Shown here piece after piece: positions 1 to 7,567 of a stretch of 8,370 bases of DNA. The position numbers and the translations under genes were made by a program. The notes under the pieces were generated by a model. The model did no database searches. It saw only the letters and a list, made by a program, of their open reading frames with translations, and was not told where the DNA came from. Within the stretch, counting starts at the first letter, position 1. Each line of letters opens with the position of its first letter. The stretch covers positions 1-8,370 of the forward strand of contig PBOV01000119.1 of assembly GCA_002724505.1 (NCBI GenBank), given 5' to 3'. This stretch comes from Rhodospirillaceae bacterium. GTDB lineage: Bacteria > Pseudomonadota > Alphaproteobacteria > MPNO01 > UBA2964.

Positions 1-1119
1 AGTTGAAAACGCTGGACCACTTATGGCCTCGGCGAGCCCGCTTATTCGCATTGGGCGTCCGATACGGACTTGTTTTTCGAGGACGAGGGTGGCTAATTCT
101 CGGGACCCTTGTAATTGGCTTGCCCCCCCTGTTAGGACCAGTCGACGCCCAGCAACATGTTCCACACCGGCGACTTCCAGGCGACTTCTGACTAACTCAA
201 AAGTTTCTTCCATACGAGGCCTAATCACACCATTCAGCAGGGACCTCGGGACGTGATTTGGTTGATTATTATTCTCTTCACCGATCAGAGGAACATCAAT
301 TAGCTCGCGCTCATCAGAAGGTGAGGGAATACTGCTACCATAGAGGGTTTTCATTCGTTCGGCATGCGTAAGTGAGGTTGATAGACCGCGGGCAATGTCA
401 CTCGTTACGTGTTGTCCACCGATGGGAATAGAATCGGCGTGGACAACTTCACCATCATAAAAGACGGCAATAGTAGTTGTTCCTCCCCCCATATCCACGA
501 GAGTTACACCCAAATCTATCTCGTCCTCAACGAGGCAGGCGAGGCCCGACGCGTAGGGTGTCGCGACCGCAACTTCAATGTCTAGGTGACATCTACCCAG
601 ACAGTTTGCGAGATTTCGTAATGTGGCGGTTCTTGCGGAAATAACATTAATATCAACGCCCAGAGATTCAGCAAACATACCACGTGGATCCCGAATTCCA
701 CGTGTAGAATCCAAAGAATAGCCAACGGGCAGGCAATGCAGAACCTCTTGTTCAGCATCATGTTGGATGCTGTTTCCCTGTGCTAATGCGCGACGCATAT
801 CGGCTTCATTTATCTCACGCCCGGATATTGGTATCTCCACTTTGTAGGTTTCTGAGAAGATGTTACCGCCCGACACATTAACGACAACCTCTCTAATCCG
901 TTCTCCTGCAAGTTCTTCCGCAGCACTAACAGCCGTTAGCGTCGAATTCTGAGCAGCATCCATATCGATTACGGCCCCACCGCGAACACCTTTTGAGGCG
1001 TGATGACCAATACCTACAACACGGACACCGCCATCGTTTTGAGGGTGGGCAAGCAGGCAGCAAATTTTTGAGCTCCCAATATCAAGAGCTGCTATTAAAC
1101 CAGTTCTAACTTTATTCAC
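1..1119 (-). CDS. ftsA: Cell division protein FtsA (3' end outside window)
   Basis: FtsA is an actin-like ATPase on the cytoplasmic side of the membrane; it anchors FtsZ filaments and recruits later divisome proteins. The 373 visible codons read without a stop. Visible motifs are the phosphate-1 loop ALDIGSSK (residues 11-18), the phosphate-2 segment LVDMGGGTTTIAVF (207-220) and the adenosine motif VLTGGASQL (328-336). The FtsA-specific 1C subdomain lies roughly between residues 85 and 165, where GIRDPRGM (141-148) is typical of alphaproteobacterial FtsA. The frame leaves the window at GPAFST, which aligns about 45-50 residues before the usual end near 420, so the C-terminal membrane-binding amphipathic helix is not seen. 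The start is GTG: an in-frame TAG lies two codons upstream (1123-1125) and a strong ribosome binding site precedes it. It is last in this gene run, 42 bases after ftsQ; ftsZ is expected next, by inference. The family call is very secure. Confidence 0.97.
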   Translation of the reverse strand, partial: MNKVRTGLIAALDIGSSKICCLLAHPQNDGGVRVVGIGHHASKGVRGGAVIDMDAAQNSTLTAVSAAEELAGERIREVVVNVSGGNIFSETYKVEIPISGREINEADMRRALAQGNSIQHDAEQEVLHCLPVGYSLDSTRGIRDPRGMFAESLGVDINVISARTATLRNLANCLGRCHLDIEVAVATPYASGLACLVEDEIDLGVTLVDMGGGTTTIAVFYDGEVVHADSIPIGGQHVTSDIARGLSTSLTHAERMKTLYGSSIPSPSDERELIDVPLIGEENNNQPNHVPRSLLNGVIRPRMEETFELVRSRLEVAGVEHVAGRRLVLTGGASQLQGSRELATLVLEKQVRIGRPMRISGLAEAISGPAFST

Positions 1120-1161
1120 TGGCTAATCCCCTTTCCATGAATATCAAATCATTAACCATGC
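1120..1161 (-). promoter_or_regulatory. ftsQ-ftsA intergenic gap, possible regulatory site
   Basis: This is the only non-coding stretch in the window, 42 bases. It contains the ftsA ribosome binding site and, on the plus strand at 1152-1159, the octamer TTAACCAT. That octamer matches the half-site reported for the alphaproteobacterial cell-cycle regulator CtrA, which is known in Caulobacter to control ftsZ and ftsQA transcription. A weak minus-strand promoter-like pair can be drawn: TTGAGC at 1160-1165 and TATTCA at 1138-1143, 16 bases apart, with the octamer between them. The -10 box matches the consensus at only three of six positions and no complete TTAA-N7-TTAA site is present. Promoter activity and CtrA binding are therefore speculative; the gap may simply be a leader for ftsA translation. 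Confidence 0.2.
1127..1136 (-). promoter_or_regulatory. Ribosome binding site of ftsA
   Basis: On the minus strand the sequence GGAAAGGGGA ends seven bases before the GTG at 1119. This purine-rich site is the strongest argument for the GTG start. An ATG just upstream (1136-1138) opens only an eight-codon frame that ends in TAA inside the start of ftsA, so it is not a better start for the gene. Confidence 0.75.
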
Positions 1162-2043
1162 TCAAGTCTTTTGTCCTCTATCGCTCGTGGTTTGTGCGCC
1201 TAAAACACCTGGTCGAATTAACAGACGGCGGGGGAGACGCATATCAATCATATTCACGTCGCGCGCCAAGAGCTTGTGCTTAGTATTAAGATGGGCGAGG
1301 TGCTGCCATGCTTTGTGGGGATCTTTTTCTGGTAGGCGGATTTTAATTCCGCCTTTAAGTATAACATTCCAACGACGTTTTCCTACCAATGTTGCGGCGG
1401 CTACTTTGCTCACTAATGATGGTTGACTCGCTATCATTGCGAGCAGCGTTGGCGTGGCTTTAGGGGCACCCTCGCCGACAACAATTAGAAGATTCCGGAA
1501 ACGATCGAGCCCCTTCGAGGTAATAGCAACTCCCTCCGTATCCATTAAATATAGTCTTTTCTTCTTTTGCCATAGAACCATCGGTTGTCGCTCAGCAATA
1601 TGAATTTCAACGATGTCTGGCCACTTTCTTTTGATCGTTGCGTCACGAATCCAAGGTAATTTGATTAAGCGTTTACGAAGAGCGTTTATTTGGAAACTAA
1701 GTATCGGATCCCCCCGGTTTAACCCAACAGTTTGAATGATATTTGAGCGGGAGGCGTTATGACGACCACGAAGCAGAACTTGATCCACCCTTAGGCCCAA
1801 CTGAGCTGTCTTTGAAACTGTTTCCTTCCAAATAGAATCTACACCGCGTGAAATAATATCGCTCTGCGAAACCCAGATTGGTCCAACAAACATGGTGGCA
1901 ACAACGGAAAAAATTGCGACTGTTTTTATCGTTGGTTCGACCCATTTGGGTGCGGGCTTTTTGCGTGTTGCGCGAGCAGCACGCTTCTTGGAGATAACGG
2001 CTTTGTGGTGCTTGTTTTGTTGGTTGTCTATCATTTTTCGCAT
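1162..2043 (-). CDS. ftsQ: Cell division protein FtsQ
   Basis: FtsQ is a single-pass inner-membrane protein of the divisome that, with FtsB and FtsL, links early and late division proteins. From the chosen start it has 293 residues. It shows a very basic cytoplasmic N-terminus (residues 1-35, many K and R), one hydrophobic segment (about 39-57, containing VAIFSVVATMFV), then a POTRA domain (about 84-153) with LLRGRHNASR, GDPILSF, LPWIRDATIKRKWPD and ERQP, and a beta-rich FtsQ domain to the end. The segment LPW-R-A---R--PD followed by ERQP and W is the usual FtsQ signature. The ATG at 2043 is preceded at eight bases by GGTGGAG and overlaps ddl by 13 bases. Alternatives are a TTG at 2064 (seven residues longer) and an ATG at 2034 that would form an ATGA overlap but has its Shine-Dalgarno 17 bases away. 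Family assignment is secure; the exact start is moderately so. Confidence 0.94.
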   Translation of the reverse strand: MRKMIDNQQNKHHKAVISKKRAARATRKKPAPKWVEPTIKTVAIFSVVATMFVGPIWVSQSDIISRGVDSIWKETVSKTAQLGLRVDQVLLRGRHNASRSNIIQTVGLNRGDPILSFQINALRKRLIKLPWIRDATIKRKWPDIVEIHIAERQPMVLWQKKKRLYLMDTEGVAITSKGLDRFRNLLIVVGEGAPKATPTLLAMIASQPSLVSKVAAATLVGKRRWNVILKGGIKIRLPEKDPHKAWQHLAHLNTKHKLLARDVNMIDMRLPRRLLIRPGVLGAQTTSDRGQKT

Positions 2044-2951
2044 GCGGCATTCTCCACCATCCAAGAAACTAGATCGCCGAAATCTATACCGGCGTGAGCG
2101 GCTTGTTCAGGAACAATTGAAAGCGGGGTCAGTCCCGGTTGTGTATTGATCTCAAGCATTATTAGCTCGCCTGGGTCGGACTGGGTGTCGTCGTAACGGA
2201 AATCGGCCCTAGTCACCCCTCGGCACCCTAAAATTCTATGGGCAGCAACGGCGTATTCCTTCGCGGCAACATAAATTGTCTGGGGAAGGCGAGCCGGAAC
2301 AATGTGTTTAGTTCGACCCTCAGTATATTTTGCGTCATAGTCGAAAAAGCCCTCATCAGTTCGAAGCTCTGTAACGCCGAGCGCTCGATCACCCATAACG
2401 GCAACGGTGATTTCTCGGCCCGCAACAAATTTTTCAACCATGACCTTGTCACCAAGCGGCCATCGAGCGTCCGTCATAAAAGGTCTCGTAGAACCTTGCT
2501 TGATTATTTGAACGCCAACGCTCGAGCCCTCATTAAGGGGCTTAATAACATATGGCCGATCGATCACGTCCCTTGATAATACTTCTTCCCGGGTAGTGAT
2601 TACGTGTTGCGCACACGGAATGCCGGCATTTTCAAAATGACGTTTTGCTGTTGGCTTATCCATCGCAATTGCGGATGCGAGGACGCCCGAATGAGTATAG
2701 GGAATGGATAAAAGTTCAAGGAATCCCTGAAAACAACCGTCTTCACCATACCGGCCATGAAGTGCGTTAAACACAGCATACGGTGGGGGGTCGAGTGCGG
2801 TAATCACCGGTCCCAAATCCTTGCCTACGTCAATAGATAAAACCTCGTAGCCCCGACTGTTTAGAGCCTCGGTAACGGCCGCACCTGACAAAAGGGACAC
2901 CTCTCTTTCCGAGGATATTCCACCCATAAGAACTGCGACGCGCTTACTCAT
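2031..2951 (-). CDS. ddl: D-alanine--D-alanine ligase
   Basis: This cytoplasmic ATP-grasp enzyme joins two D-alanines into the dipeptide that MurF adds to the peptidoglycan stem. The 306 residues match the usual 300-310 for the DdlB type. Visible are the N-terminal GGISSEREVS with the conserved Glu15, HGRYGEDG (65-72), the ATP-grasp segment YVIKPLNEGSSVGV (134-147), VEKFVAGREITVAV (172-185), the omega-loop KYTEG with Tyr209, and the metal-binding end RADF...LEINTQPGLT. Glu15, a Ser at 143-144 and Tyr209 correspond to the E. coli triad Glu15, Ser150 and Tyr216. The Tyr implies D-Ala-D-Ala product; VanA-type D-lactate ligases carry Lys there. The ATG at 2951 shares one base with the murB stop (TGATG) and has AGGTG seven bases upstream. 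A GTG one codon earlier (2954) would give a four-base overlap but only four bases of spacing. DdlB is the likely paralogue because of the dcw context. Confidence 0.96.
   Translation of the reverse strand: MSKRVAVLMGGISSEREVSLLSGAAVTEALNSRGYEVLSIDVGKDLGPVITALDPPPYAVFNALHGRYGEDGCFQGFLELLSIPYTHSGVLASAIAMDKPTAKRHFENAGIPCAQHVITTREEVLSRDVIDRPYVIKPLNEGSSVGVQIIKQGSTRPFMTDARWPLGDKVMVEKFVAGREITVAVMGDRALGVTELRTDEGFFDYDAKYTEGRTKHIVPARLPQTIYVAAKEYAVAAHRILGCRGVTRADFRYDDTQSDPGELIMLEINTQPGLTPLSIVPEQAAHAGIDFGDLVSWMVENAACEK
2052..2058 (-). promoter_or_regulatory. Ribosome binding site of ftsQ inside ddl
   Basis: GGTGGAG on the minus strand lies inside the last codons of ddl, eight bases before the ATG at 2043. 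This spacing selects that ATG over the TTG at 2064, which lies upstream of the site, and over the ATG at 2034, which is too far away. Confidence 0.6.
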
Positions 2952-3883
2952 CACATGGCACCTGCAGCCGGTGGTATGCCAATACGTTTAATTTCCCATT
3001 CTAGTTGCACGCCGGTGTTATCTAGTACTCTGCGTTTTACTTCTTCGCCTAAGGCTTCGATATCTGTTGCGGTTGCCGTCCCAGTATTAATTAGGAAATT
3101 ACAATGAGTGTTGGAAACCTGGGCTCCACCGCGGCGCAAACCACGGCAGCCAGCAGCATCAATTAATTGCCAAGCCCTATATCCCTCTGGGTTTTTGAAA
3201 GTGCTGCCCCCGGTGCGTTCTCGGATAGGCTGCGAATTTTCCCGTGCTTCCGCGATTTCTTTCATACGAGTTATGATAACGTCAGATTGTTCCTGCCTAC
3301 CTTGAAGTTGTGCGGATAGGAAAATCCAATCATCTGGACCATCGCAATGGCGATAACTAAATCCTAGTTCAATTGCTGGAACTTCATGAAGTTTACCATG
3401 TCGGTCGAGAGCAGTTACCCCGATTAGGACTTCCTGAATCTCAGTTTTATAAGCTCCTGCATTCATCCGTACCGCCCCACCAACTGACCCCGGAATTCCA
3501 CTTAGAAATTCTAGGCCCCCGATTTTCTTGTCCCGTGCTTTGCGCGCGACTGTAATATTCATCGCGCCAGCCAGTGCGGTAATCCGACAATCATTGGTGA
3601 TAATTTTTGAAAATGGGCGGCCAAGTCGGATCGTAACGCCTGGAATACCTCCGTCTCGGATGATCAAATTAGACCCGCCGCCAAGCACGGTAATATTGAT
3701 GCTATCGGGTAAGGCATTTAGGAAGAGCTGGAGGTCTTCCTGATCAGCAGGTTCAAACATTACTTCGGCGTTTCCGCCGACCCCAAACCATGTTAGTCGC
3801 GCAATATCGAAGTCCGCCTTTAGAGTGCCACGCACGGCGGGTAGCTGCTCAATTAGATGGTCTAATTTATGGGCGGCGATCAA
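2951..3883 (-). CDS. murB: UDP-N-acetylenolpyruvoylglucosamine reductase MurB
   Basis: MurB is the FAD- and NADPH-dependent cytoplasmic enzyme that reduces the enolpyruvyl ether to give UDP-MurNAc. The 310 residues contain [10 protein letters not shown] (31-40), the FAD-binding [14 protein letters not shown] (66-79), [20 protein letters not shown] (125-144), SYRHC (176-180) with the conserved Arg, [10 protein letters not shown] (225-234) with the proton-donating Ser227, and LEWEIKRIG near the end with a Glu at about 297 matching the catalytic Glu. Length and the short SYR region fit a type II MurB, lacking the extra loop of the E. coli enzyme. The start is TTG: there is no in-frame ATG or GTG before the conserved TWFGVGG, GAGG sits seven bases upstream, and the TTGA overlap with the murC stop repeats the four-base overlaps of its neighbours. 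The assignment is very secure; the TTG start is well supported but inferred. Confidence 0.96.
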   Translation of the reverse strand: MIAAHKLDHLIEQLPAVRGTLKADFDIARLTWFGVGGNAEVMFEPADQEDLQLFLNALPDSINITVLGGGSNLIIRDGGIPGVTIRLGRPFSKIITNDCRITALAGAMNITVARKARDKKIGGLEFLSGIPGSVGGAVRMNAGAYKTEIQEVLIGVTALDRHGKLHEVPAIELGFSYRHCDGPDDWIFLSAQLQGRQEQSDVIITRMKEIAEARENSQPIRERTGGSTFKNPEGYRAWQLIDAAGCRGLRRGGAQVSNTHCNFLINTGTATATDIEALGEEVKRRVLDNTGVQLEWEIKRIGIPPAAGAM

Positions 3884-5319
3884 TGTTTCGCCTCGTGTAT
3901 TACTTTTTTGTCTCCCGAAAGAGCAGAAAGTCTGTGCGGTAAATCATTAGCCCAGATCGTAATGTTCCCGGCGCCAAGGCAAATTACAAGGTCCCCATCT
4001 GTGGCGATGCCTTTGATAAGGCTGGAAAGAGAATCTCCATCTTTCAACGGCAAAACATCGCGATGCCCGTGCAACCTTAAGCCGTTGATAAGTTTGTCGC
4101 GGTCAATTCCTTTTATTGGCTTTTCACCGGCGGAGTAAACATCTGCGACGATGACGGTATCGGCATCGTTAAAACAGGTACAAAAATCTTCGAATAAATC
4201 CTTTAAGCGCGAATACCTATGGGGTTGTACTACAGCAATGACTCGATTTTCTGTACTCGAACGCGCGGCGGCGAGGGCAGCTTTAATTTCCACCGGATGA
4301 TGTCCATAATCGTCAACAATAGTGATGCCATTGGCTCTACCTGTAACGGTGAAGCGGCGTTTGACGCCAGAGAAGGCGGCTAGACCCTTTCTAATTTTCT
4401 CGGCGGATGCATTCATCTCCTGTGCAATGGCGACAGCGGCTAAGGCATTCTGTATATTATGTTTGCCAACCATCGGTAGAGAAACTTTTTCTAGGCATGT
4501 CCCCGCCATAGAAGAGGGTCCTGAGAAGATAATATCGAATTCGGAGCGACCCGCGTTTGTCGTGAGGTTCTCCGCGCGAATATCAGCCTGGGCATTAAAA
4601 CCATACTTAACAATCTTACGGTCAGAAATTTTTGGTATTAGGGACTGGACTTCAGGATGATCAATACATAATACCGCCAGCCCATAGAATGGGATATTTG
4701 CAACAAAGGATACATAGGCTTTGCGTACTTCGTCGAAAGAAACGTAGAAATCCATATGTTCGGGGTCGATATTGGTTACGACCGCAATCGTGGCCGGCAG
4801 TTTAATAAATGTCCCGTCAGACTCGTCTGCTTCTACGACGACCCATTCCCCTTCGCCGAGCCTCGCATTAGTGCCGTAAGCATTTATGATCCCGCCGTTT
4901 ATTACCGTTGGATCTTTTCCGATGGTGTCGAGCATAGCAGCGATCAGGGATGTTGTCGTAGTTTTCCCGTGCGTTCCGCCAACCGCAATTGCCCACTTTA
5001 GCCGCATGAGCTCCGCTAACATTTCCGAACGTCGAACAACGGGGATATGGCGGTGCCGCGCAGCCATAAGTTCTGGATTATCGGGGCGGATTGCCGACGA
5101 TACTACAACTACAGTTGCTTCCCCGAGATTGTTGCTGTTCTGCCCGATCGAAACTGGAATTCCAATCTCGACAAGGCGAATGACATTAGTATTTTGGACT
5201 ATATCACTACCTTGAACAGCATAGCCAAGGTTATGGAGTACCTCGGCTATACCACTCATGCCAATACCACCAATGCCACAGAAATGAATTTTGTTAATAG
5301 AAAGGGGAAGTATCCTCAT
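3880..5319 (-). CDS. murC: UDP-N-acetylmuramate--L-alanine ligase MurC
   Basis: MurC is the first of the ATP-dependent Mur ligases; it adds L-Ala to UDP-MurNAc in the cytoplasm. The 479 residues match the family length (about 460-490). The N-terminal UDP-binding domain has [16 protein letters not shown] (13-28) and [10 protein letters not shown] (74-83). The central ATPase domain has the P-loop [15 protein letters not shown] (113-127), EADESDGTF (163-171), [12 protein letters not shown] (181-192) and [10 protein letters not shown] (285-294). The C-terminal domain has KRRF (320-323), [11 protein letters not shown] (335-345), QPHRYSR (365-371) and CLGAGNI (447-453). The YGHHP and HRYSR motifs separate MurC from MurD, MurE and MurF. 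The ATG at 5319 forms an ATGA overlap with the murG stop and has AAGG nine bases upstream, so translational coupling to murG is likely. Nothing is missing or altered in the motifs. Confidence 0.98.
   Translation of the reverse strand: MRILPLSINKIHFCGIGGIGMSGIAEVLHNLGYAVQGSDIVQNTNVIRLVEIGIPVSIGQNSNNLGEATVVVVSSAIRPDNPELMAARHRHIPVVRRSEMLAELMRLKWAIAVGGTHGKTTTTSLIAAMLDTIGKDPTVINGGIINAYGTNARLGEGEWVVVEADESDGTFIKLPATIAVVTNIDPEHMDFYVSFDEVRKAYVSFVANIPFYGLAVLCIDHPEVQSLIPKISDRKIVKYGFNAQADIRAENLTTNAGRSEFDIIFSGPSSMAGTCLEKVSLPMVGKHNIQNALAAVAIAQEMNASAEKIRKGLAAFSGVKRRFTVTGRANGITIVDDYGHHPVEIKAALAAARSSTENRVIAVVQPHRYSRLKDLFEDFCTCFNDADTVIVADVYSAGEKPIKGIDRDKLINGLRLHGHRDVLPLKDGDSLSSLIKGIATDGDLVICLGAGNITIWANDLPHRLSALSGDKKVIHEAKH
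3891..3894 (-). promoter_or_regulatory. Ribosome binding site of murB (supports a TTG start)
   Basis: GAGG on the minus strand lies seven bases before the TTG at 3883 and within the last codons of murC. Together with the four-base overlap it supports the rare start codon. It is a short match, so on its own it would be weak evidence. Confidence 0.45.
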
Positions 5320-6446
5320 GCTGCTGCACCTTGAGTGGCCAGCCCCGCACCCGCGGCTTCTACAACATCAGCGAGATGTTCGGCAGCATCAGGCTTTCGC
5401 AAACACCCTGCACTTTTTGCCGCATTAATTAATAGAGCCGGGTTTTCCATGAAAGTACTAATATGATTGCTAACTTTTTCAATTGTGAATGATGGTTCTG
5501 GGACGCACCAGCTGCTACCACATCCCGCAATAGCATTCGCATTTGCGGTCTGGTGGTCATCTGTTGCATTTGGGTAGGGTACAAACATTGCCGGCCGTTT
5601 TGCTGCTATCAATTCTGAAACAGTTGAGGCCCCGGCTCTACAAATCACGAGATGTGCTTGCGATAGTTGCTTGTGCATGTTGGGAAAGTAGGATTTTAAA
5701 GTTGTCTGGATACTTCCCGCTTCATAGACCGCTCTAACTCTTTCAAGATCTTCGGGTCTGCATTGTTGCATCACAGCTAAACGAGATCTTTGTGCGCTTG
5801 GCAATGCTAAAAGTGCTTTAGGTACGATTTCGCTTAAAACACGGGCGCCTTGACTACCGCCGAAAATCAAAACGTTTAGTTTGCTGGTTAGATCTAATTT
5901 TGGGTAGGAGGTCTCCCCAATTGCCGAGATGGCTTCCCGAACGGGATTGCCTGTTAGAACCACTTTAATAGTCGACTTGGGCGGTATGCCGGAAACTCGA
6001 TCAAACGACGTAGCTATAGTTCCCACTCGCGACGCGAGTAGCCGATTAGCGCGACCTACAATAGCATTTTGTTCATGGATAACGGTAGGTATACCAACTT
6101 GGGTCGCCGCGAACATAGTTGGAACGGATGGGTAGCCGCCAAAGCCGACAGCCACGATAGGTTTTAATCGTTTGAGTAGGGCACGTGCTTGCAGCAATCC
6201 AATGGCTAGCAGTGTTAGCCCCTTAACCTTGCCGGCGGCGCTACCAGCAAGTGTCGCCGCCTTAACATGGTGAACTTGATCGATGAGTTTTTCGTCGCTA
6301 AAGGCAGTACCGCGGTCGTCAGTTGCAACAGCAATTCCCCACCCGCGTCTATGAAGCGTTTCAGCTAGGGCCAATGCCGGATAAACGTGGCCACCTGTGC
6401 CGCCAGCAGCGAGCACGATCGGCCTACTTTGAGTAAGGATAGTCAT
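5316..6446 (-). CDS. murG: Lipid II synthase MurG (UDP-GlcNAc transferase)
   Basis: MurG is a GT-B glycosyltransferase on the inner face of the cytoplasmic membrane. It transfers GlcNAc from UDP-GlcNAc to lipid I, making lipid II. The 376 residues show the glycine-rich loop [18 protein letters not shown] (12-29), [10 protein letters not shown] (101-110), [13 protein letters not shown] (123-135) and LTGNPVRE (164-171). The second domain has IFGGSQGAR (194-202) and the UDP-GlcNAc-binding segment [13 protein letters not shown] (269-281), followed by [14 protein letters not shown] (290-303). The frame stays open upstream to a GTG at 6503, but that adds 19 residues with no counterpart in the family. 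The ATG at 6446 gives an ATGA overlap with the ftsW stop and has AGGAG eight bases before it, so it is preferred. The C-terminus ends in an Ala-rich tail, [13 protein letters not shown], beyond the conserved fold. Confidence 0.98.
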   Translation of the reverse strand: MTILTQSRPIVLAAGGTGGHVYPALALAETLHRRGWGIAVATDDRGTAFSDEKLIDQVHHVKAATLAGSAAGKVKGLTLLAIGLLQARALLKRLKPIVAVGFGGYPSVPTMFAATQVGIPTVIHEQNAIVGRANRLLASRVGTIATSFDRVSGIPPKSTIKVVLTGNPVREAISAIGETSYPKLDLTSKLNVLIFGGSQGARVLSEIVPKALLALPSAQRSRLAVMQQCRPEDLERVRAVYEAGSIQTTLKSYFPNMHKQLSQAHLVICRAGASTVSELIAAKRPAMFVPYPNATDDHQTANANAIAGCGSSWCVPEPSFTIEKVSNHISTFMENPALLINAAKSAGCLRKPDAAEHLADVVEAAGAGLATQGAAA

Positions 6447-7567
6447 AATCCCGTCTCCTGGCCGACGCGGCGGCGCGTAAGAGATAACGCCATACCGATA
6501 CACACCGCGGTGGAAACCAGCGAAGAACCGCCATAACTTATAAAAGGTAGGGTCATGCCTTTGGTTGGCATCAAATGAAGCGTCGATGCCATATTGACCA
6601 GCGATTGCAGTCCAAATTGAACCAGCAACCCAGTCACTGCGAGAAGGATAAAGAAATTAGTTTCTTTGATCACCCGTGAGAAGCCACGCAGAACGACGAA
6701 AGCAAACAATCCAACGACGATTAGACAAATGATCATGCCAAATTCTTCGGCTGCTACAGCAAATATAAAATCGGTATGCGCATCCGGCAGTACGGTCTTC
6801 ACGGAACCTTCGCCGGGTCCACGACCAAGGACGCCACCGTTCATAAAGGCCTCTAAGGAACGCATTACTTGGTAACTATCGCCTGAGGATGGGTCGATAA
6901 AACGGTCAACTCTGCTGGCGACGTGGGGTAACATGAAGTATGCGCCTACGGCACCAGTGATTCCCAGTGCGATAAAGCCAGCCACCCAAATCAGCGGTAG
7001 GCCGGCTAAAAAGAATTGGGTAAACCAGACAGCGGAGACTACGACGGTCATTCCAAAATCTGGTTGGAGAAGGAGTAGGCTAACAACCAATCCATAAAGG
7101 ACGATTGCGGCTGGACGGCCAATTTCTGCTCCGTTATCCCCCCGCATTGCAAAAAGCCATGCTGTTACCACGGCGAAGGTCGGTTTTATGAACTCAGAAG
7201 GCTGGAGCGACAAGCCTAGGATATTGATCCAACGCTTGGCACCCTTAATTTCTAACCCAATAAAGAAGGTTGCGATCAGCAAAATAAGACTTAATACAAA
7301 TAACCCGATCGCAAATCGCAGAATACCTCGTGGTGACATCAAAGAAATAGAAATTAGAAAGATGATTGCAAAGGGCAGATAAGTAAGTTGACGTCTTACA
7401 AAGTGAAAAGAGTCTAAATTCAACTTGTCTGCAACCGGTGGGCTGGCGGCCATAGTCATCATGATTCCAAATCCGATGAGCAACGCGACGGCAGCAACTG
7501 TCCAATGATCAATAGTCCACCACCAGCGGCCTAATAAGGAGGTGTCCGTGCGTGTAAACGCTGTCAT
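6443..7567 (-). CDS. ftsW: Septal SEDS peptidoglycan polymerase FtsW
   Basis: FtsW is a polytopic SEDS-family membrane protein that polymerises lipid II into septal glycan strands, working with the transpeptidase FtsI. The 374 residues are mostly hydrophobic, with about ten membrane segments by eye, after a short cytoplasmic start containing the aromatic WWWTIDHW (15-22). Family motifs are GAKRWINILGLSLQPSEF (109-126), LLQPDFG (166-172), the large extracellular loop with RFIDPSSGDSYQ (222-233), GRGPGEG (248-254) and LPDAHTDFIFAVAAEEFG (260-277), and MPTKGMTLPFISYGGSS (333-349). The loop contains the acidic residues proposed to be catalytic in SEDS proteins. FtsW rather than RodA is favoured by the position between murD and murG and by the AHTDFIFAV and GMTLPFISYGGSS wording. 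The ATG at 7567 overlaps the murD stop as ATGA. The Shine-Dalgarno is poor (GGGGG only four bases away), so initiation may depend on coupling to murD. Confidence 0.97.
   Translation of the reverse strand: MTAFTRTDTSLLGRWWWTIDHWTVAAVALLIGFGIMMTMAASPPVADKLNLDSFHFVRRQLTYLPFAIIFLISISLMSPRGILRFAIGLFVLSLILLIATFFIGLEIKGAKRWINILGLSLQPSEFIKPTFAVVTAWLFAMRGDNGAEIGRPAAIVLYGLVVSLLLLQPDFGMTVVVSAVWFTQFFLAGLPLIWVAGFIALGITGAVGAYFMLPHVASRVDRFIDPSSGDSYQVMRSLEAFMNGGVLGRGPGEGSVKTVLPDAHTDFIFAVAAEEFGMIICLIVVGLFAFVVLRGFSRVIKETNFFILLAVTGLLVQFGLQSLVNMASTLHLMPTKGMTLPFISYGGSSLVSTAVCIGMALSLTRRRVGQETGL
6455..6459 (-). promoter_or_regulatory. Ribosome binding site of murG inside ftsW
   Basis: AGGAG on the minus strand is located eight bases before the ATG at 6446, inside the end of ftsW. 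It fixes the murG start and argues against the longer frame that begins with GTG at 6503. Confidence 0.7.

Noticed and set aside
3..256. Two small plus-strand open frames at the left edge
   Set aside because: They are antisense shadows of ftsA, which reads through this region with conserved motifs including TGGAS.
681..704. Perfect eight-base inverted repeat, CACGTGGA and TCCACGTG, with an eight-base loop
   Set aside because: It lies inside ftsA and comes from the repeated residues in TRGIRDPRG, a conserved protein segment. There is no T-run and no intergenic position to suggest a terminator or operator.
1138..1165. TTGAGC and TATTCA as a sigma-70 promoter before ftsA
   Set aside because: The -10 box matches only three of six positions. 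I mention it in the gap entry as a possibility but do not call it as a promoter.
6025..6039. Near-perfect palindrome ACTCGCG-A-CGCGAGT
   Set aside because: It is fully inside murG, encoding LASRVGT. A one-base loop cannot form a useful hairpin and no second copy was noticed.
6447..6503. Nineteen-residue upstream extension of MurG from a GTG
   Set aside because: The extra residues overlap ftsW and do not resemble MurG. The ATG at 6446 has a clear AGGAG and the four-base overlap.
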